Part shown: positions 6,204-9,484 of the stretch, piece after piece
Layout of the letters: each line of letters opens with the position of its first letter
Numbering within the stretch: the stretch's first letter is position 1
From: REEB506 sp049317545
GTDB taxonomy: Bacteria; Pseudomonadota; Alphaproteobacteria; Caulobacterales; Aquidulcibacteraceae
Length of the DNA: 9,484 nt
Direction: 5' to 3'
Assembly (NCBI GenBank): GCA_049317545.1
Contig: JBMOIB010000114.1
Coordinates: 1 to 9,484 of the forward strand
Program-made: the position numbers and the translations under genes
Notes under the pieces: model-generated
The model's database searches: none
What the model saw: the letters and a program-made list of their open reading frames with translations, nothing else
What the model was told of the DNA's origin: nothing

Positions 6204-7964
6204 CTATGCCCCTTGTTCCGCCACTTCAGCGGCCGCCAGCACCCGCTCGAGCATGCGACGCTCCTTCACGTGCTGCATACCATCCGCCTTCGAGACCTTC
6301 TCGAGGATCGCTGCAAGGCGCTTGAAGCCAACCGGGGTGAGGATGTCGATTGAGACCTCGATCAGACGGTCGAGGTCCGGCAGATCAGAAGGATGCCGGC
6401 AGCGCTCGCGCAAGTCCCGAGGGTCGAAATCCGAGACGAAACTGGCCGCTTCGCGTTCCGCCATTTCGATCTCTCGGTCGTCGACCATACCGTCGACGAC
6501 GATCATGTGCGCGATCAGATCGATGAGAACACGCCGCGCGAACTCCTCCCGGTCCATCTCCTTCTCGATCCCGACGCCCACGTCCACCATCACCTTCTGG
6601 TAAATCCAGGTAAGTGCCTCCTCCAGTTCGGTGAGGTCATCGAGTTCTTCTGCAGCCGTCGCCTTTCCGAAAAAATCGTCAAAGCTTGCCGATGCGGAAA
6701 GAAGCTCCTCCGCGTCGAGCCCAAGGGCGTTGATCCGATCGTCCGTCGGCGGATGCGCATCCGTGGGATGGGGCACATGCCAAGCCAGGACGGATTGCAT
6801 CATGTCGCCCACTTTCTTGCGATCGAGATCATACTTGATCTGGTCCTCGAAGTTGCGCGCAAGGTTTCGTGAGAAACGACCCGCACGAACGCGTTCGATC
6901 ATCGACGCGTACTCGCGCTGCCAAAGATCGGTTAGAATGCTGACCTTGAGCAAAGACGTCGCGAGATCCTGCGCAGACGTCGCTTCAGCTGCGCGCTGGT
7001 CTGCAGCGAACTCCCGGATCCGTGAGACGCGGGCGACGTTGCGGTGGAAACGCGCGACCATGAATTCCGTGAAGATCCCTACCGGCCACAAGAATGGGTT
7101 GGCGTTCTTCTTCGCCCCGTCGGCGCGGCCCCTTGCGTCCATGAGCCTCGCATAAACGGGCGCGAACATCTGACTGTACGCAAGGTCCTTGTTGGCGAAA
7201 TGGGCAAGCTCGTGAGCGATTACGCCTCGAAGCTCGGCGGCGGTCAGACCTCGCATGAGCGGGGCTGAAAGGAACATCGTCCGGCCGCGCAAGGGCGCAC
7301 GCAAGCCCGGCATGAGAACCTGCGCATTGGTGACGAAGAAGTTCGCATCCATCCCGACGACGACATGATCCGGAGCCGGAGCGCCAACGGCCCGGGCCAA
7401 ACGTCGAACGGCCAACATCAGACGAGGCTGGTCCATCGGACTGATGAGCGATCCGATTACGGTGACGCGGGCGGGTCCAAACGAACGGACCGCGCTCCAG
7501 GCGACGCCCGCCGCAGCCGCAAACCCAAGGCCGGCGATCGCGCCCGCAATCCAGGCGTGCGTTTGCCCGAGCCAATACCTCTCGGCGGCGAAAACTCCCA
7601 ACGCCACGATGATCGCATGAAGCAGCGTCAGCATGGAGATCGCAACGAGTGCAACGAAGGTGGCCGGAGGGAATATCCACGCCAGGGCCAGCCTGTTTGC
7701 GCCGCACAGCTGCGCCGCGAGCGTGTATCCAAGAAGGATCGCGCCGCCGAGCAGGAGGGCGGCCACAGCGCTTGCCGCGAGCTCCGTTGTATAGTTGGCC
7801 GAACTGCAGCCTTGGTTTGCCGGCAGCGCCGATAGACACTCGTAGGCCGACGCGAAGGTCTGAGCCGGCGCCACCACACCGCCGCCGGCATCAATGTAAA
7901 GCGCAAGCGCCAGCCCTAGGACCGGAACCAAAACCGCAGCGATACTCGCCCGTAGAGTTAGCAT
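6204..7964 (-). CDS. Membrane-bound M48 family metallopeptidase with C-terminal TerB-like domain
   Basis: 586 aa. About four membrane segments lie in the first 160 residues (roughly 4-24, 62-85, 95-125 and 137-160). The M48 zinc-protease domain follows: HELAH at 251-255 supplies two His ligands and the catalytic Glu, and EFAAD at 318-322 supplies the third ligand (Glu318), as in HtpX/Ste24-type enzymes. From about 474 to the end is a helical TerB-like domain with two D-G-rich elements, VVDGMVDDREIEM and KADGMQHVKERRML. HtpX relatives degrade misfolded membrane proteins on the cytoplasmic side and are usually about 290 aa, so this is a doubled-length fusion. Start: ATG 7964, with GGGGGG 5 bases upstream (7975-7970); a GTG at 8030 would add 22 residues ahead of the first membrane helix and is less likely. 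TerB-like domains are associated with metal sensing and stress; here it may regulate the protease (inference). Confidence 0.93.
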   Translation of the reverse strand: MLTLRASIAAVLVPVLGLALALYIDAGGGVVAPAQTFASAYECLSALPANQGCSSANYTTELAASAVAALLLGGAILLGYTLAAQLCGANRLALAWIFPPATFVALVAISMLTLLHAIIVALGVFAAERYWLGQTHAWIAGAIAGLGFAAAAGVAWSAVRSFGPARVTVIGSLISPMDQPRLMLAVRRLARAVGAPAPDHVVVGMDANFFVTNAQVLMPGLRAPLRGRTMFLSAPLMRGLTAAELRGVIAHELAHFANKDLAYSQMFAPVYARLMDARGRADGAKKNANPFLWPVGIFTEFMVARFHRNVARVSRIREFAADQRAAEATSAQDLATSLLKVSILTDLWQREYASMIERVRAGRFSRNLARNFEDQIKYDLDRKKVGDMMQSVLAWHVPHPTDAHPPTDDRINALGLDAEELLSASASFDDFFGKATAAEELDDLTELEEALTWIYQKVMVDVGVGIEKEMDREEFARRVLIDLIAHMIVVDGMVDDREIEMAEREAASFVSDFDPRDLRERCRHPSDLPDLDRLIEVSIDILTPVGFKRLAAILEKVSKADGMQHVKERRMLERVLAAAEVAEQGA

Positions 7965-8329
7965 CGCATCCCCCCATAAAGCGCGACGGGAATTAGGATT
8001 ACCCTCCAGGCCGACAGGCGCAATAGGCACGTCAGGCGCCGTCGGTCGCCGTCAGCATATCGCGATTGCAGCCCCAGGGGCTCGCAACGAAAACCCGGCA
8101 GGCCTCCCCTCCCTTTTCGGGCGGCTCCGCCATTTCGTCTGTCGCCATCTTTCGATGGATCGACGACGCGGCCAGCGCCGCAGCACAACACGCGCTGGAC
8201 GCCCTTTTTCTATACATCTAGTTTTCCGATCCGTCGAGTCTTGTTTGATTGTTAGAGACGCGTTAGCCGATGCGATGGGCGCCGACGGGGACCAAGAATG
8301 AGCAACCAAGCCCACCGAGGATCAACTGC
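7965..8329. other. Intergenic region upstream of the M48-TerB gene
   Basis: About 365 bases between divergently read genes. The minus-strand frames here are Arg-rich and look non-coding. The part from about 8205 to 8260 is AT-richer (TTTTTCTATACATCTAG), and on the minus strand contains TGTATAGA, a possible -10 for the M48 gene, without a clear -35. No RNA gene was recognised. Confidence 0.5.
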
Positions 8330-8662
8330 ATGATCGCTCGCATTTGCGTGACCGATTGCGTCGGCGAATTGCGTCTTATGTTCGAGAACTGGAGCTTTGC
8401 TCCAACCGATCCCTTTTGGATCGCGAAGGCTTCGGCTCTGCCCCGAGCACCGAACTGGATCGCGCCCGAAGGCCTCTCCAACGAGACATGGTGGGTGAAT
8501 CCCTCCGAAGCCGTCGAGGATCTTGTGACCCGGGGCGAGATAGGTTGGATAAGCATCGTCCGCATCGGCGGCGTTCTCGAAGCTGGAGAATTGTACGGTC
8601 ACATGAGCCTGTGGACGCTTCGGATCACGATCCAATCGCTCGCGCCGATTGCGCGCCTGTGA
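8330..8662 (+). CDS. Hypothetical tryptophan-rich protein (weakly supported)
   Basis: A 110-aa frame of unknown function. The start chosen is ATG 8330, with GAGG 9 bases upstream; an ATG at 8270 would add 20 residues with poor composition. Third codon positions are mostly G or C, but less strikingly than in the M48 or RT genes. The product has seven Trp, including the stretch ETWWVNPSEAVEDL, no signal peptide and no known motif. An overlapping antisense frame (8252-8635, minus) also stays open, so the strand is not certain. It may be a genuine small orphan gene or a decayed fragment. Confidence 0.42.
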   Translation: MIARICVTDCVGELRLMFENWSFAPTDPFWIAKASALPRAPNWIAPEGLSNETWWVNPSEAVEDLVTRGEIGWISIVRIGGVLEAGELYGHMSLWTLRITIQSLAPIARL

Positions 8663-8745
8663 TCTCCGCCGCGCTTTGCTCGGCGCTTCGGCCAGAACAG
8701 GACGGTTGTCTTGGACCCTGATGGCTGGCCGATCGGTAGAGTCGT

Positions 8746-8931
8746 TTAATCCAACGAGCGGAGATACTCGAGGATCTCGCCGGCCAAGGCAGTGATTCGC
8801 CCAGTCTCGTCATCTTCGCGTCCGCATGTGACCGCGGCCGCAAGTTTGATCATATCGCGCTCAGGTATCGCGCCATAGCGATCGATGTACCAAGCCAACC
8901 GAAGGGCCAGTTCCTTCTGAATATCGGCCAT
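8746..8931 (-). CDS. Small hypothetical protein (61 aa)
   Basis: A short, probably all-helical, acidic protein running MADIQKELALRLAWYIDRYG to the end RSLD. I do not recognise the family. ATG 8931 is chosen because AGGTGG lies at a suitable distance on the minus strand; ATG 8934 sits too close to it. A TTG at 8994 would add 21 residues (ending in KWADRWM) with no ribosome site. It faces the ORF at 8330-8662 tail to tail, with 83 bases between. Composition and amphipathic pattern look like real protein. Confidence 0.6.
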   Translation of the reverse strand: MADIQKELALRLAWYIDRYGAIPERDMIKLAAAVTCGREDDETGRITALAGEILEYLRSLD

Positions 8932-9250
8932 CATCCACCTGTCCGCCCATTTATACGCCTCATCCAGGCGCCCGTGAAACCGGGTGCAGGCCAATCTGGA
9001 CGACGCCTCAAGTAAAGCGCGGCCCGAAGAAACAGTGCAAGTCGCAGCTCCGGCGAACTACCTGCTCGGCCGCCACGCCTTGGCGGCGGTACGGCCGCAT
9101 CGGTGCACGCCCTTTGGGCCGCCTTGCCTTTCAACGCTTCCCGTCCTCCACGGCATATGTTTACCTATGGATCTGAAAATTTCATATCCGAGCCGGTTTG
9201 TTACTCAGCCATTCCTCTCGCCCCCCCCTCTCTATAGCGCGGTCCAAAAG
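8932..9250. other. Intergenic region upstream of the AraC-type gene
   Basis: About 320 bases with no convincing gene. It contains an inverted repeat GCCGCCA/TGGCGGC (9069-9075 and 9081-9087) with a 5-base loop and no T-run, the 21-bp palindrome at 9169-9189, and a C-run near 9220. A 32-codon frame from ATG 9157 overlaps the AraC-type start but has no ribosome site. Confidence 0.5.
9169..9189. promoter_or_regulatory. 21-bp imperfect palindrome, candidate operator
   Basis: The arms GGATCTGAAA (9169-9178) and TTTCATATCC (9180-9189) are complementary at 9 of 10 positions around a central A. It stands in an AT-rich patch about 60-80 bases before the AraC-type start, a normal place for a regulator-binding site. 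Whether the AraC-type protein itself or another dimeric regulator binds is unknown. Confidence 0.4.
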
Positions 9251-9484
9251 ATGAGACGATCGTCCGAAGTCGATTTCGAGACTACAGCCTCCGCCAAAGT
9301 AGCGGCGAATTTGGCGCGTGAATTCCTCAGCGCCGCGATCCGCCGTGGCGCTGATTTTTCCGGAATTTTCGCTTCAGCCGGCCTGCCCATGGAAGCGTCG
9401 ACCTGGCTCGATGGACCGATGACCGGACGCCAACTTCAACAAATCATCGTGCCCGTGATGGATCGCCTTGATGATGCTGCCGTT
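9251..9484 (+). CDS. Probable AraC-family transcriptional regulator (N-terminus only)
   Basis: Seventy-eight codons are present, and the frame stays open to the window end. After a variable first 20 residues comes REFLSAAIRRGADFSGIFAS, then AGLP near 44-47, and a helix containing GRQLQQIIVPVMDRLDD. This pattern (aliphatic helix, G-A-D, AGL, then a helix ending LDD) is the start of the ligand-binding domain of arabinose_bd-type AraC regulators. The C-terminal helix-turn-helix pair lies outside the window, so the family call rests on the N-terminus alone. The ribosome site before ATG 9251 is weak (AAAAG). Confidence 0.62.
   Translation, partial: MRRSSEVDFETTASAKVAANLAREFLSAAIRRGADFSGIFASAGLPMEASTWLDGPMTGRQLQQIIVPVMDRLDDAAV

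Noticed and set aside
6985..7839. Minus-strand 284-aa frame inside the M48-TerB gene
   Set aside because: Arg/Gly-rich shadow; the real frame has HELAH and membrane segments.
8252..8635. Minus-strand 127-aa frame opposite the Trp-rich ORF
   Set aside because: No ribosome site and less protein-like sequence; kept only as a caution about strand.
1..9484. CRISPR array, IS element, tRNA or rRNA
   Set aside because: No regularly spaced repeats, transposase-like motifs, terminal inverted repeats or cloverleaf seen on either strand by reading.

Overview
The window is a high-GC stretch with densely packed genes, GTG starts and 4-base start/stop overlaps. The general feel (GC-rich third positions, an AraC-type regulator, a MESH1-like hydrolase) fits an alphaproteobacterium, possibly Hyphomicrobiales, but that placement is an inference from style only. 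Most genes lie on the minus strand and so read from right to left.

Right end (about 8330-9484): the first 78 codons of a probable AraC-family regulator (+ strand, cut by the window edge), with a near-perfect 21-bp palindrome upstream that could be an operator. Next to it are a small unknown minus-strand protein (about 61 aa) and a weakly supported tryptophan-rich plus-strand ORF. From 7964 down to 6204 is a membrane-anchored M48 metallopeptidase fused to a C-terminal TerB-like domain. After a 300-base gap comes a small HD-domain alarmone (ppGpp) hydrolase of the MESH1 type (5903-5340).

Left half (about 5200 down to 1): this is the most interesting part and looks like a complete retron-type operon. 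A promoter-like TTGACA box precedes a structured non-coding stretch (5164-4964). That stretch has long complementary ends (a1/a2-like), a short trinucleotide-loop hairpin (msr-like) and a 74-nt long hairpin (msd-like). It leads directly into a gene of about 1050 aa whose C-terminal third is a retron reverse transcriptase (YADD, NAxxH X-region, a Cys-Thr-Gly version of the VTG Y-region) and whose first roughly 720 residues are a helical region I cannot assign. The RT gene overlaps by 4 bases (ATGA) a beta-class DNA methyltransferase (TSPPYF, DPFAGGG). The methyltransferase overlaps by 4 bases (GTGA) an unrecognised protein of 328 aa. A possible fourth gene starts at position 24 and runs out of the window.

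Taken together, ncRNA + helical-RT fusion + DNA methyltransferase + unknown protein has the layout of a retron anti-phage defence module in which RT and msDNA would act as a sensor or restraint. I cannot match the combination to a retron type I can name. The defence role, the msDNA and the identity of the effector are inferences.
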